Shown here one piece after another: positions 12,601 through 23,566 of a DNA stretch of 64,000 bases. Origin of the DNA: Multifurca ochricompacta (lineage: Eukaryota; Basidiomycota; Agaricomycetes; Russulales; Russulaceae); the NCBI GenBank assembly GCA_022496185.1, contig WTXG01000075.1, forward strand, positions 94,718 through 158,717, given 5' to 3'. Numbering within the stretch: position 1 is the first letter of the stretch; each line of letters begins with the position of its first letter. The notes under the pieces are model-generated. The model saw nothing but the letters and a program-made list of their open reading frames with translations. It was not told where the DNA came from and ran no database searches. Position numbers and translations under genes: made by a program.

Positions 12601-13022
12601 TGGCTCGAGGGTAGGAATATTCACACGTCACACCCCTCGGCCAAATTAGCGCCCCGACGTCACGGACCCTTCCAAATCACAAGGAAGCTGTCAGACGTCT
12701 CTTACGAATTGCAGTTGCCGCCGAAATGGAAGATCCATCCAGTCTTCCATGCCAAGCTTCTGACCCCTTACAAGGAAACCTCCATTCACGGAGAGAACTT
12801 CCGAGACCCCCGCCTGACCTTATCGACGGCGAAGAAGAATGGGAAGTGGAGCGCGTTCTAGACTCCAAGCGACAAGGCCGAGGGCGCAAGTTGTATTACC
12901 TGATCAAGTGGAAAGGTTTCCCAGACTCTGACAACTCGTGGGAACCAGCCGGGGATATCTCTGCCCCGGACCTGATTGCGGAGTTCCATTTACGACATCC
13001 CCAAGCGCCCAAGAACAGTTAA
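9603..13022 (+). pseudogene. pol: gypsy A pol with chromodomain, frameshifted
   Basis: Pieces in order: protease with DILVDSGATDNF (about 9675), RT from 10144 with [20 protein letters not shown], catalytic YMDD at 10716-10727, RNase H with VDASHFANGAV (11162) and [22 protein letters not shown], integrase zinc region HFHHDLPSAGHPG (about 11760), the integrase core (AMDFIVKLP, then SFQ-less DRD region broken by a frameshift near 12150), and chromodomain WEVERVLDSKRQGRGRKLYY followed by LIKWKGFPDSDNSWEP ending at 13022. Several 1-nt frameshifts and a stop near 11073 interrupt it. The chromodomain class tethers integration to modified chromatin in related elements. Confidence 0.88.
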
Positions 13023-13089
13023 AAGAAGGCCAACTCCAGACTTTTCCCCAGAACAATGCTTCACCAGCAACGTCCTAACCACACTTTAC

Positions 13090-14291
13090 ATGTCTTCCTC
13101 CTTCGTCGCTGCCTCCGCCGCCATTGATGCCTTCACTGCCACCACTGTGGTCGTGGAAGCCTTCCCTTCCGCTCACCCCTCCACTGTCCCTCCTCCCCTA
13201 TCGACTATGAAGCCGCGGAAGAACGCGTTAAGAATCAATCCCCCAACCCCAACGATGACTTCGAACACTGCGAAGAGCCACACCCAATGACCTCATGGGC
13301 ATGGAAATGGACGACGAGGTCCCGAGTTCCCGTTCTTCGCCAACAATCCGAATTCGTCGATGTACTTCCCGCTCGAGATTACCATGGCGGATGGCACTAA
13401 GGCAATAGCTAAGTACATCTTTTATACCAACGGAGGGATGGATGTCGCAGGATGTATGAAGAAGAATGGTCCCGTTTATGGGGCCCCGGTCTATTTGGAA
13501 GAGCGCTATACAGGACGACTGCATCACACCATGAGCGATGAGCAGCTAGGGCATTTAGCCGCTGAAGATTCTCGCGCCTTTGCAATCGACGAAGTACTGA
13601 ATGACATGCGTCTCCCGTGCCTCAAAGCCAAGGTAATGAGGCTGCGGAAGAACCTGACGCTGCGTACGACTCTCAATAGGCAGTACAAGGAGCACGCAAG
13701 GATGATGACGAGATTGACCAGTGGGATGTTCCAGGTCGAGCAGGAGCTGGTAGAGATCTGAAAGAGGTTGGAAACGGGGATGCGTATCAGACCATCGCTG
13801 AAAGGTACGTGGACACATATGCACGACCCCTCCCTCCACGATCGTTGGGGGCTGCACCAAGGCTGTTACCCAACCGGTTCGAAATGCTGCGGATGCACGA
13901 GAACCCCCGCGGAGAGACATGTTGGCGGTGTGACAGTAAGTACCACATCAGCTGGAACTGTCCCCTCAACCGCAAGTGGTGTCGTCACTGCCGCAGTAAC
14001 CTGCACTGGAGCCGGTTCTGTATTTTCCGTCGTGTAGGCGTTCCCCCGACAATCATCAATCCGTCCGGCTGGTGCGGCAAGTGCCTGCATCACAATGCGG
14101 GGCATCGTGAGTTGGACTGCCCTGTCCACGACCTCTGTCACTCGTGCGGACAGCGCGGCCCCTACAGCTTTCTTCGTGCACATAGGTGTCCCCAGGATGA
14201 GGACAAGGAAAATTACACCATGGACGATCGTAATGTAGCCGATGATTATCTGGACCTGGTACAGGACGATGATGGTACAAGTCGTTTCTAG
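13090..14291 (+). pseudogene. gypsy A ORF3, zinc-motif protein, broken copy
   Basis: Begins ATG at 13090 (MSSSFVAASAAIDAF), 70 bp after pol. A frame change lies near 13200-13330, the body resumes as MYFPLEITMADGTKAIAKYI (13360), a TGA at 13759 replaces an Arg codon, and the C-terminal zinc part runs 13809-14291. Motifs are CWRCDSKYHISWNC, CRHCRSNLHWSRFC, CGKCLHHNAGHRELDC and C-X2-C-X11-H-X1-C, then an acidic tail. The intact version is in gypsy D (47986-49218). Function is unknown. By position it replaces env, but no signal peptide or membrane segment is seen. Confidence 0.8.
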
Positions 14292-14322
14292 CTGGGTCAG
14301 CTAGAGCCAGAAGAGGGGGTGA

Positions 14323-14911
14323 TGTTACGACCCCTGCCTAGCAACCCGATTTTCTTCACTCTCCCCAATGATGACCCTGCCCTTCCCCCTATGCTACACT
14401 TCTTGATTACGTCTCCTTCCTGGGACCCATCATGTGCCTTGCTCCCTTCCCCGTGATCGACTTTGTCTCTGTTTGCCTCGCTTTGTCTATGGTTGACTCC
14501 GTTTCTCTTATCTCTTATCCCTTATCATACGACCGGACACTTACTTAGTTCCCTATCAGAAGCTAGGCTTTACGCCCTTCGCTTTCGTATATTTGGGCCC
14601 ACATGACTCTGTTCTCTTATCTCGTAGACGCCCATTCGATTACGTATATAAGTCCGCTGTAACTACAATGTAGACCTCAGACTCGACTTATTGAATACAT
14701 CAGTGTTTGTCTTCTGGACTTCCCCTTGAAACCTCTGACTCAATCGTCTCAGTGCTTTTGGCACTTTCCGCTCACCATTGTCACTCGGGAACAGCCCCGT
14801 TGACTTTGACTCATCCATTCACACTCCAAGAGGTCTTGTTGATCTCTTATCTGAACACACGTACTAAGCTGTCGCACAAGTCGTGCAGAACGTCTCACAC
14901 CGGACGTAACA
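14323..14911 (+). repeat. gypsy A 3' LTR
   Basis: 589 bp, same length as the 5' LTR, preceded by the purine tract agaagagggggtga. It differs at about eight sites, all CpG-type transitions, for example cacgtg versus catgtg. Confidence 0.92.
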
Positions 14912-15460
14912 AAAGGGGGGATTTGGAAGTGGGGCAAGAGATGAGAGTGAGGGTGAAAGTGCAGGGAGACGAAGCAAACAGCTCAAGGACAAGGGGTGAG
15001 AAGCCTTCCACAAGGTGGGGCTAATCTCCTAGGCAATAAGGTACTGGATCACAAGTGGACAGTCTGGAGCTGTCCATTCTATTCCTAAAGGGTTTATATA
15101 CGTAATTACAACCGGGACTTTGGTCTGTGCACTACTTTAGGGGAGGTTAACTTCGCTTTAACTCCCTACTGATCCACCAATGAGAATAGCCCCACTTTTG
15201 GGCTTAGAAATCCACAGTCCGCAGTCCGCAGTTTGTGGACTGCTGTTTAGGCATTGTGGGGTTCTGTTAGTACTCTTCCCACAGGTCTCCAATTTGGCAG
15301 GAGTCCGGCCCTGGTCTGGACCAGCCTTTCTCTGGTCTTAATCTAGGGTTATCTTCATCTCTGAGGGTTCTACAAGGTCTCTGGGAGCGTCTAGGGATTT
15401 CTGGGGGGTCAGGAGGTTTTCTAGGGTGTCAGTTCATGACAGACGTTGTGTAAATAGATG

Positions 15461-16150
15461 GGGAGTCATGTCATGGAGGAGCCAACTGCAAGTTCCACTA
15501 GAGACAAAGGGTATAGAGCCCTTCCTCTAGTGCTGGTGGTGGAGTCCATGACTAAGCCCTAGATGATTGGGGCCATGACTATAGTAGACTATTAGGTTTC
15601 CTCTGGTTGGGGTGGACCCCCAATGACAGCAGCAGGTACTTCTGCCCAGAGACAAAACCTTCTAGCTACTGTGTAAATACTATAGTAGTTCAAGCCTACT
15701 TGTATCGAGCCCAAGTGTCATGGGAGTGACTACCCATGCCTTGTTCTAGACCCTAAACTCTACCTGCAGGTCACTAAACCTGGCTTACAGATCGAGCCAA
15801 GCATTGACTGAACCTATAGCCTCAAGCCTTCTGGGCAAGTGGCCTACTAAGACTATGGATGGGACAAAAACCCAGCTACAACTAAGAATACTATTTACTT
15901 AGAGCACACATGAGGAACTCAAGGTGTTTCACCCGCTTAGGGTCCCTCATCACCTTTTGTAAGAATCCCCTGAGGGACTAGCCAAACAGATCAAGGTGGG
16001 CACATAAAGCACACCACCTTGTGGACAGTTAAGGGCAAAGAGAAATAGTCAAAGCTCACTTGAAGATTGATTGGGAAGGATGAGGTCTTGCAAGTTGTGA
16101 GCTTGAAGAAATGTAGGACTGATCAAGGAGTGGTCAGTAAAGCATGCCCA
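15461..16150 (-). other. copia A untranslated leader
   Basis: No convincing coding potential. On the minus strand this lies between the primer binding site and the gag region, and continues at 6886-6754 beyond the nested insertions. The resulting leader is about 0.8 kb, long for a copia element. I see no other feature in it. Confidence 0.5.
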
Positions 16151-16162
16151 GGGCCCATAACC
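16151..16162 (-). promoter_or_regulatory. copia A primer binding site, half-tRNA type
   Basis: On the minus strand GGTTATGGGCCC directly follows the 5' LTR. This is complementary to the anticodon stem-loop of initiator tRNA-Met (CAT anticodon), not to a tRNA 3' end. Drosophila copia uses this kind of internal site with a cleaved 5' half of tRNA-iMet. The same sequence is present in copia B' at 34070-34081. Confidence 0.75.
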
Positions 16163-16675
16163 TGTCGAACAGGCATGAGGTGCAGCATACTGACTGTGGG
16201 TTGTTAGCGAGTTAGGCTAGACAAAGACAAGTTAAACTTCAGAGGTAGAAGAAACTCTATTATACTATACTACTGACCTAGACAAAGACAAGTTAACTAC
16301 TAAGAGTGTTAGTCTCAAGGTATGGTAGTAAGTAAGAGAGGGGACTTACACTTCAGAGGTAGAAGAAACTCTGAAGTGTAAGAGACAAAACAGACACCCT
16401 TATATACTTTCCAAGGGATGGTCTGTGCACTGGGAATAAGTCCACAAGTGCTGGACAAAGTCCAAACAATAAACAAGAGGGAATAAGGCCATTGGCCAGT
16501 AAGGAATCACATGCTTGTACATCATTACTAAGGTACATCAGTCAGCTACTGCGGAATGTGAGAAAGAAGGTAATAATGATATGGTAAATAGTCCGAAACT
16601 CCGATATCTAATCTAGTCCACTAAGTAGCTAATCTAATCTCCTGATGCCTGAAGCATCACCAAACACATCCTGTG
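16163..16675 (-). repeat. copia A 5' LTR, end removed by copia B insertion
   Basis: Matches 1536-2054 along its length but stops at cacatcctgtg, where the copia B LTR starts. Differences from the 3' LTR are mainly CpG transitions (for example ctgtgg/ctgcgg, gtctga/gtccga) plus one G indel. Confidence 0.88.
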
Positions 16676-17052
16676 TGGTATAGTTATGAGCATGAGATAG
16701 GCTTTGTAGATGCGTGTGAAGAAAACAATTTTTATTCGTTACTTATTTCTTGCTTGATTTTTGAGCTTTATTATACATTTTACACTACAGCTTATTTCAA
16801 TATGAACACAAGATCTTTGTAATACAGGGGCTAAGTTTTGGTCGTGCTTGAATCAGCAACATAGAATAATCAAGACAAGAGGCCATAGTCTGTAAAATCA
16901 TATGAAAGATTTATTTCAACAGGATGAATAAGAAGTTCATCGCCCCTGAGGGGCACTCCAAAAATTAGTCATTCTAGCCCGAAGCTAGAATCATAGACGA
17001 GTGTGGTGCACTTTCATGCTCCTCCTGCTTGTCAATGGATTGCAATCCATCA
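16676..17052 (-). repeat. copia B 3' LTR
   Basis: A 377-bp LTR, on the minus strand beginning TGATGGATTGCAATCCAT and ending ACTATACCA. The purine tract GTGGGGGGAG precedes it (plus 17053-17062). Same length as the B' 5' LTR at 33693-34069. Confidence 0.9.
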
Positions 17053-17863
17053 CTCCCCCCACAAGCACGATGCAAGCCTAGGGAGGAGTTGTGATAATCC
17101 ACCTTCCATTTTGGAAGGGCTTTGGTTAAGATATCTGCTGTCATCTGGTCAGTAGGACAGTAGATAAGTTTGAGCATGCCATTAGATATCACATCGCGAA
17201 TGAAGTGATATCTTATATCGATATGTTTTGTTCGTGCATGGTAATTATCCTCGATGGCCAGTTTTATCGCAGCCTGATTGTCACAATAGAGCGGGGTGGA
17301 TGTGATAAAAGATGGGAAAAGCTCATTTATGAGCTTGCAAAGCCATATTCCTTCTTTTGCTGTGTGCATCACAGCAACATATTCTGATTCCGTGGTGGAA
17401 AGAGTTACGAGTTCTTGTTTTCTTGAACTCCAGGATACAGCTCTGCCGTCGATCAGAAAAATGTAGCCAGAGATGGCATGCCTATGCTCTTGACTGGCTC
17501 CATCTGCGTCTGTGTACCCTATGAGATCATGACATTCACCGCTGTAAGTCAGCTTGATATTCCTAGTGCCAGAAAGATACCGGAAGATCTGTTTAACAGC
17601 TTCCCAGTGTAATCGGCCTGGATTTTCGAGGAAGCACAACAGAGTCGAAACAGTGAATGCGATGTCTGGTCGGGTACCAACTGATGCATACATCAAACTC
17701 CCTATTTCTTCGCGATAAGGAATTTTCATCATTTCGGCAGTGTTGGCTGGGTTTTGCGGTGAATCTTTTTTAGAATACTCAACTCTGGGTGCCATGGAAG
17801 TGTTGTTGGGTTTCACATCGCTAAATCTGAATCGTGCAAGAATTGAAGTAATATATGACGTTT
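16974..17863 (-). pseudogene. pol: copia B pol C-terminal part (RT end and RNase H)
   Basis: The minus-strand frame reads SYITSILARFRFSDVKPNN, GSLMYASVGTRPDIAF, then RNase H with AVSWSSRKQELVTLSTTESE, LYCDNQAAIKLA, ARTKHIDIRYHFIRD and ADILTKALPKWK. The stop lies at 16974, so pol extends 79 nt into the 3' LTR, as in B'. The other end is cut by gypsy B within the codons for YDV(C), which resume at 25381. Confidence 0.85.
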
Positions 17864-18185
17864 TGTTACAACCAGGGCCAAGTCCCCCACTTTTCTTTAC
17901 CATTCCCAACATGGACCCTTCCCTTCCACCCACCCTTCACTTCCTGATCACGTCCCCATCCTGGGATCCCTCACATGCCCTACTCCCTTCCCCATGACCA
18001 CTATCTGTATATGCTGACGAGTTGTTTGTACTTACTTATGTCTTCGTTTATCTCTTATCTCCTTATCTCTAAGACTGGACACTTACTTAATTCCCTATCA
18101 GAAGCTAGGCTCTACACCCTCCGCTTTCACATATTTGGGCCCATATGACTCTGATATCTTATCTTTAGACGCTCATTCGATTATG

Positions 18186-18463
18186 TATATAAGTCCGCTG
18201 TAACTACATTGTAGACCTCAGACTCGACTTATTGAATACATTGGTGTTTGTCTTCTGGACTCTCCTTTGAAAGCTCTGACTCGATCATCTCAGTACTTCT
18301 GGTACCTTCCGCTCACCATCGTCTTAGAGAACAGCCTCTTTGACTTTGACTTCTCATAAACCACTCCAAGGGGTCTCATTGGTCCCTTACCTGATCACGA
18401 ACGAACGCTGTCACACAAGTTGTGTGGAACGTCCCGCACCGGACGTAACATCAAGTTGAGTCT
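18186..18463 (+). promoter_or_regulatory. gypsy B promoter, transcript start and self-primer site
   Basis: TATATAAG at 18186-18193, AGACTCGACTT at 18220-18230, and AAGTTGAGTCT at 18453-18463, 2 nt after the LTR. The C-to-T change in the primer site leaves a G-U wobble, so RNA pairing is maintained over all 11 positions. Confidence 0.7.
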
Positions 18464-18472
18464 CCTCCCAAC

Positions 18473-19984
18473 ATGGCTTCTTCCAGCCGCAGTCAGACCT
18501 TGTTTAAAGAAGAGCTCATCGAACGCAGAGACGAGAATAATCTTTCACAACAGGCACTTGGCTCTGCCGTCTGGAAAGACTTTGAATCCGAGTTTGGATA
18601 CTACATCTATCACGACGGAAGATACCAACCGGTAGAATACGACAACGAGAAAAGAATTTGGTATCGTATCTGATACTCGGATTGACGACACTCTTGGGTC
18701 ACTACGGGACCCACTCCATTAGAGTTTGGATTAGGACCGTGGAGGGAGAACCCCCCGGCCATTGTCACCAACTCTGAAGAAGAATATATAGAACCAGACC
18801 AGAACGATGACGCACCAGTATTAGCTCTTGCTACCCAGGTTGCACCGGAGATTGCTACGATCAGAGCCCCTGCATTAGCGACTCCCCAGATATCTACACG
18901 ATCCACCAACACTATCCACCCTGTCATCATGTCTACCATTGCTGCACAGCTCCCTGACCCTACCCCGAACCCGCCACCCCCTCCTACCATGACTATCCCA
19001 AATATTCCACCACCATCGGGGTGACTTTCAGGAGTAATGCCTCAGACGTTCATGGGAGATTGCTCCCAGAGCAAGAAGTTCATTCTGGAATTTACTACCT
19101 TCCAGAACTTCAACCATGATGTCCCACAAATGGTCAACCCATTTCAAAGAGCCAACCTCTTCTTATCACTCATTAGAGGAGAAGCTGTGGATGATTGGAC
19201 GATGGAGCAGTTAGAGTGGCTGAATGAACAAGTGGCGTCTGGACGATGAACTACGAGCCCTGGACTTTGGGAGACCGTCACCCAACGATTCAAAGACGCC
19301 TTTACAGATGGGCAGGCTAAGCAGAAAGCTGCAAGGGAATTAAAAACACTAAAGATGGAGAGAGGGGATTTGGATGCATATGTTGCCAAATTCCACAGCC
19401 TGGCCAACCGAGCCGGGTACGACACAGATGAGGAGGCCACGTTGGACCTCTTCTCGCAGGGACTCCCCAACCCCCTGGTAAAGAACATAATCCAGTTCCA
19501 TCACCCACACACTTGGGACGACTGGGTAGATGCTGCACGCCGGCAGCAACAAGATTACCTCGACTTTCAGACAAGGTTTGGGGTTGACACAAAAAAAGGG
19601 AAAATGAGAGACCAGTGGAAAGCAGCTTTTGGAGTAAAATCACCAGGACACGCCCTGACACAGGATCCAAACGCCATGGACACCTTGGCGGATAGAACCC
19701 GCGTCCATGCCACACTCACAGAAGACAAGTGGCAGACCCTTATGAAGGAAGGGAGATGTTTCCGCTGCAAAGCCCAAGGGCACATGTCCCGAGATTGCCC
19801 AAAGAAGGGGGCACGCGTAGCCAAAGCTACTACTACTCCGGCCCCTGCTTCCAATAACCTGACCACCATTGACAAACGCACCAAGGAAGAAAAAGCCCAT
19901 GATATATGGGCAAATATGATGAAAGAAAGCGAGGAAGTGCGCGCCATTCTAGTGGAGAAGGCGTTTGCCAAAAAGGATTTTTGA
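18473..19984 (+). pseudogene. gag: gypsy B gag with CGA-to-TGA stops
   Basis: Starts ATGGCTTCTTCC at 18473. Stops at 18671 (RI-TGA-YSD), 19022 (SG-TGA-LSG) and 19247 (GR-TGA-TT) all replace Arg. The body has FMGDCSQSKKFILEFTTFQ, WTMEQLEWLNEQV, GLPNPLVKNIIQFHHP and the CCHC knuckle CFRCKAQGHMSRDC. It ends KKDF-TGA at 19982-19984, overlapping the pol frame. The ATG here appears to be a decayed CpG, because gypsy F reads aatGTGG where B reads aacATGG. Confidence 0.85.
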
Positions 19985-22900
19985 CTGGCTCGACCCCATC
20001 GGCCTGGGCAAGAGCACTACATGTAACTTCTGTGTACACTAGTCGATTCAAATCGTTGAAAATACCAGTACATTTTGAAACTACACAGAAAACGGCCGAC
20101 CGAGACGTACTGGTGGACTCTGGAGCCACCAACAACTTCATCAGCCAGCGACTTGTAAAAGTCCTGGGATTAGGGACACTTATGCTCCCTCAAGAAAAAA
20201 ACATTTGGAACATAGATGGGACAGCCAACAAGGCTGGGAGAATCACACACTATACCGACCTAAGTATACAGGTCGGGGAAAGTACGAAGACAATCCACTT
20301 CCTCATCACTGATCTTGGGACCGAAGACCTTATCCTGGGATACCCCTGGCTTGCGGCCTTTGAGCCAAAGATAAACTGGATGGATGCAACCATGAGTAAA
20401 GAATTCTACCCAGTCATCGTTACGTCTCTGGGGTATGATTATGCAGTGCGACACCCCGCCATCCAAGCCATTGTTATGGGAGAGCGAGCTATATGGGATG
20501 ATTTAGAGCCCAGTGATCAAGTATACTGCTATATGACAAAGGCTTCTGAATTGGCACAAAAGGCAATGGAGGGGCAGGAAGCCAAAACCTTTGAAAACAC
20601 CATCCCCAAAGAGTATCATCGTCACTACAAGGTATTCTCTGAAGAGGAATCTCAGTGATTTCCACCTTCACGACCTTGGGACCATGCCATCGATTTCATA
20701 CCAGATACCCCTCCAGCTATCGACTGTAAAATTTATCCACTGTCACAAAAAGAACAGGAGGCGTTGACTGCCTTTCTGGAAGAACATCTTGCCAAAGGTT
20801 ACATTTGTCCATCAAAATCACCCTATGTGTCACCTTTCTTCTTTATTAAGAAGAAAGATGGCAAGCTACGTCCAGTACAAGATTACCGAAGAATCAATGC
20901 CTATACAGTCTGAAATACCTATCCTCTTCCACTCATACCAGAACTTATCGATACAATGAGAGACAAGGCATTATTCTCCAAAATGGACATCCGTTGGGGA
21001 TACAACAATATACATATTCGTGAAGGAGATCAGGGAAAAGCTGCATTCAAGACTAACCAAGGGCTTTTCAAACCTAATGTCATGTTTTTTGGGCTGACCA
21101 ACTCTCCGGCGACATTCCAAGCAATGATGAACCACATATTCCGAGAGCTCATACTGACCGGAGAAGTGGTTGTCTACATGGATGATATCCTGGTTGCTAC
21201 CAAAGATGATCTCCCTCATCATCAAGCCCGCGTCCATCAGGTCTTGGAGATTCTACATGACCATGATCTTTACTTAAAACCGGCAAAATGCTCCTTTGAA
21301 CAAAAGAGCATCGAATACCTAGGAGTCATACTCGAGGGAGGACGCGTACGCATGGATCCAATCAAAGTACAGGGAATTAGGGAATGGCTGACACCCACAA
21401 GCATCAAGGATGTCAGGTCTTTTATTGGGTTTTGTAACTTCTATTGGCGCTTTGTCAAAGGATTCTCAGGAATCGCTCGTCCGCTGAACGACCTCCTGAA
21501 AAAGGACATGCCATGGCATTGGGATACACCCCAACAGGAAGCATTTGAACGGATTAGAGACGTCGTAGGAGCGGAACCGGTACTCATTCAACCAGATCTA
21601 AACCGACCCTTCGAGCTAGAGGTAGATGCTTCCCACTTTGCAAATGGAGCCGTGCTGTATCAACGCGACGGCGCACAGATCCTGCACCCAGTAGCATACT
21701 ATTCAGAAACCTTCTCCCCAGCTGAACGAAATTACGACATCTGGGACAGAGAGTTGCTTGCCATTGTCAAAGCCCTACGTCACTGGCGACCTTATCTGGC
21801 TGGCACCTCTCACAAAACTGTTATTCACATGGACCATTCCAACCTGCTGTATTGGAAGGAACCTCACAAAATCAGTCGACGAGTAGCACGAGAGGTTTTA
21901 GAACTCGAGGAATACAATTTTACCCTGAAACACATTGCAGGAAGCCGTAACGCACAAGCAGATGCATTGTCACATAGACCAGACATGCATACCGGAGAGG
22001 ACGACAATAATAACATCGTGGTCCTCCCAGAAGAAGTGTTTGCATGAACTGCGGTGGTCAGCCTCCACGACATGGATTTATGGGCACAAGTCTCGCAGAA
22101 TATGAACCAAGAACTCTGCCGATCATGGGCCGACGCACATAACTTAAAGGAAATCAATGGCCTATGGTGGAAAGATGGAGATCGACTCATTGTCACCGGT
22201 GGCGACAACATTAAGAGGGGGGTGATCCATTTTCACCATGACCTCCCCTCTGCTGGCCACCCTGGCATTGCCAACACCTACACCCTCACTAAACGAGATT
22301 ACTGGTGGCCCAATATGAAACGTGACGTCGAAGACTATGTGAAAGGATGTGCAGCATGTCAAGCAAACAAGGTCAACACACATCCAAAAGTTCCACCAAT
22401 ATACCCCATCACGCCTACCGCATCAACCCCATTCCAGACCATCGCTATAGATTTTATAGTCAAACTCCCTGAGTCACAAGGGTTCGACTCCATCCTTACG
22501 ATCACTGACCATGACTGCTCGAAGGCAGCCCTTTTCATACCCTGCAAAGAAACTATCACAGCCAAAGGAGTGGCAAAACTATACCTTGATCATGTTTACC
22601 GCCACTATGGACTCCCCCAGAAGGTCATCTCCGATCGAGATACTCGGTTTACATTGGCATTTGCACGAGCCCTGTGTAAAACATTAAATATCACACAGAA
22701 CATATCCACAGCATACCACCCACAGACCAACGGACAGTCGGAACGTACCAACCAGTGGTTAGAACAGTATCTGCAGTTCTGGTGTAATAGACAACAAGAT
22801 GATTGGGCCCAGTGGCTCTCCACAGCAGAGTTCGCCCACAACTCCTGGCCCAATGGGACGACAAAGACTGCCCCATTCTCCCTTATCATGGGCTGGACCC

Positions 22901-23487
22901 CGCGGACCACATGGGTAGATAAGCCCACTAATGTACCATCCGTAACCCAGCATATCGACCAATGGAAGGAATTATGACAATCGGCCAATGAGAATCTACT
23001 GAAGGCGCAAGAGCTCTTATCAGCACTGCCTCACAAGTTCATACCGTATCAGGCCAATGAATGGGTCTGGCTCAAAGGGAAGAATATTCATACGTCACAT
23101 CCCTCTGCCAAGCTAGCGCCCCGACGTCACAGACCTTTCCAGATCAGGAGGAAACTGTCGGATGTTTCATACAAACTGGAACTCCCTGAGAAATGGAAGA
23201 TCCATCCGGTCTTCCATGCACGACTACTGACTCCATACAAGGAAACTTCCATGCATGGTGGAAACTTCCCAAGACCACCACCTGACCTTGTTGATGGAGA
23301 AGCGGAGTGGGAAGTGGATCGCATTCTGGACTCATCCCGAAGAGGCCAAGGGCGCAAGTTACATTACCTGATCAAGTGGAAAGGATTCCCAGACTCTGAC
23401 AGTTCGTGGGAACCCACTGGGAATATCTTTGCTCTGGCCCTTATCACAGAGTTCCACTTACGACACCCCCAAGCGCCCAAAGCATAG
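19906..23487 (+). pseudogene. pol: gypsy B pol with chromodomain
   Basis: Nearly complete polyprotein in the -1 frame relative to gag. Protease DVLVDSGATNNF near 20105; RT with YMDD at 21175-21186; RNase H VDASHFANGAV; integrase zinc region (HHDLPSAGHPG, CAACQANK), core AIDFIVKLP, DRDTRF and TAYHPQTNGQSERTNQW; chromodomain WEVDRILDSSRRGQGRKLHY then LIKWKGFPDSDSSWEP up to 23487. In-frame TGAs at about 20656, 20911, 22045 and 22975 fall where relatives have Arg or a CpG codon. Apart from these the frame is open, the best-preserved gypsy-1 pol in the window. Confidence 0.9.
19975..19984 (+). promoter_or_regulatory. gypsy-1 gag/pol -1 frameshift site
   Basis: The end of gag reads GAT-TTT-TGA while pol uses the frame GGA-TTT-TTG. 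A one-base backward slip of the Phe tRNA on TTTT would re-pair perfectly and replace the stop by Leu. The same GGATTTTTRA is in gypsy D (minus strand, 52714-52723), C and F. Confidence 0.5.
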
Positions 23488-23566
23488 TTAAAAGGAGACG
23501 ACTCTCGGCCCCAGATAAAACCCCCAGAACAATGCTTTACCAGCAACGTCCTACTATCCACTAAAC

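Larger units (their letters stand above)
6954..14911 (+). mobile_element. gypsy A, chromovirus of family gypsy-1
   Basis: A full-length Ty3/Gypsy element of 7958 bp with 589-bp LTRs (6954-7542, 14323-14911) and the 5-bp target duplication aaagg (6949-6953, 14912-14916). The order is LTR, gag, pol ending in a chromodomain, ORF3, polypurine tract (agaagagggggtga before 14323), LTR. I count about eight differences between the LTRs, every one a CpG/TpG or CpG/CpA change. Frameshifts in gag, pol and ORF3 plus a solo LTR in gag make it defective. Confidence 0.92.
6906..15441 (-). repeat. solo LTR S1 split by gypsy A
   Basis: Outside gypsy A, 6906-6953 and 14917-15441 form a roughly 570-bp TG...CA unit (plus TGTTACAACTCACTG ... 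GTTCATGACA). On the minus strand it carries a TATATAAA box around 15095-15102, so it looks like an LTR without internal region. It is flanked by the 19-bp repeat gacgttgtgtaaatagatg at 6887-6905 and 15442-15460, far longer than the 4-6 bp expected for LTR integrases. The assignment as an LTR is inferred from termini and length. Confidence 0.5.
1536..16675 (-). mobile_element. copia A, Ty1/Copia LTR retrotransposon with nested insertions
   Basis: A Ty1/Copia element on the minus strand. The 3' LTR is at 1536-2054, pol and gag run from 2328 up to 6753, the leader is 15461-16150, and the 5' LTR is 16163-16675. The leader is split at 6906-15441 by a solo LTR that itself holds gypsy A. The domain order protease-integrase-RT-RNase H defines Copia. 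The last bases of the 5' LTR are missing because copia B inserted there. The 3' and 5' LTRs differ mostly at CpG positions plus one 1-nt indel. Frameshifts in pol make it non-functional. Confidence 0.85.
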
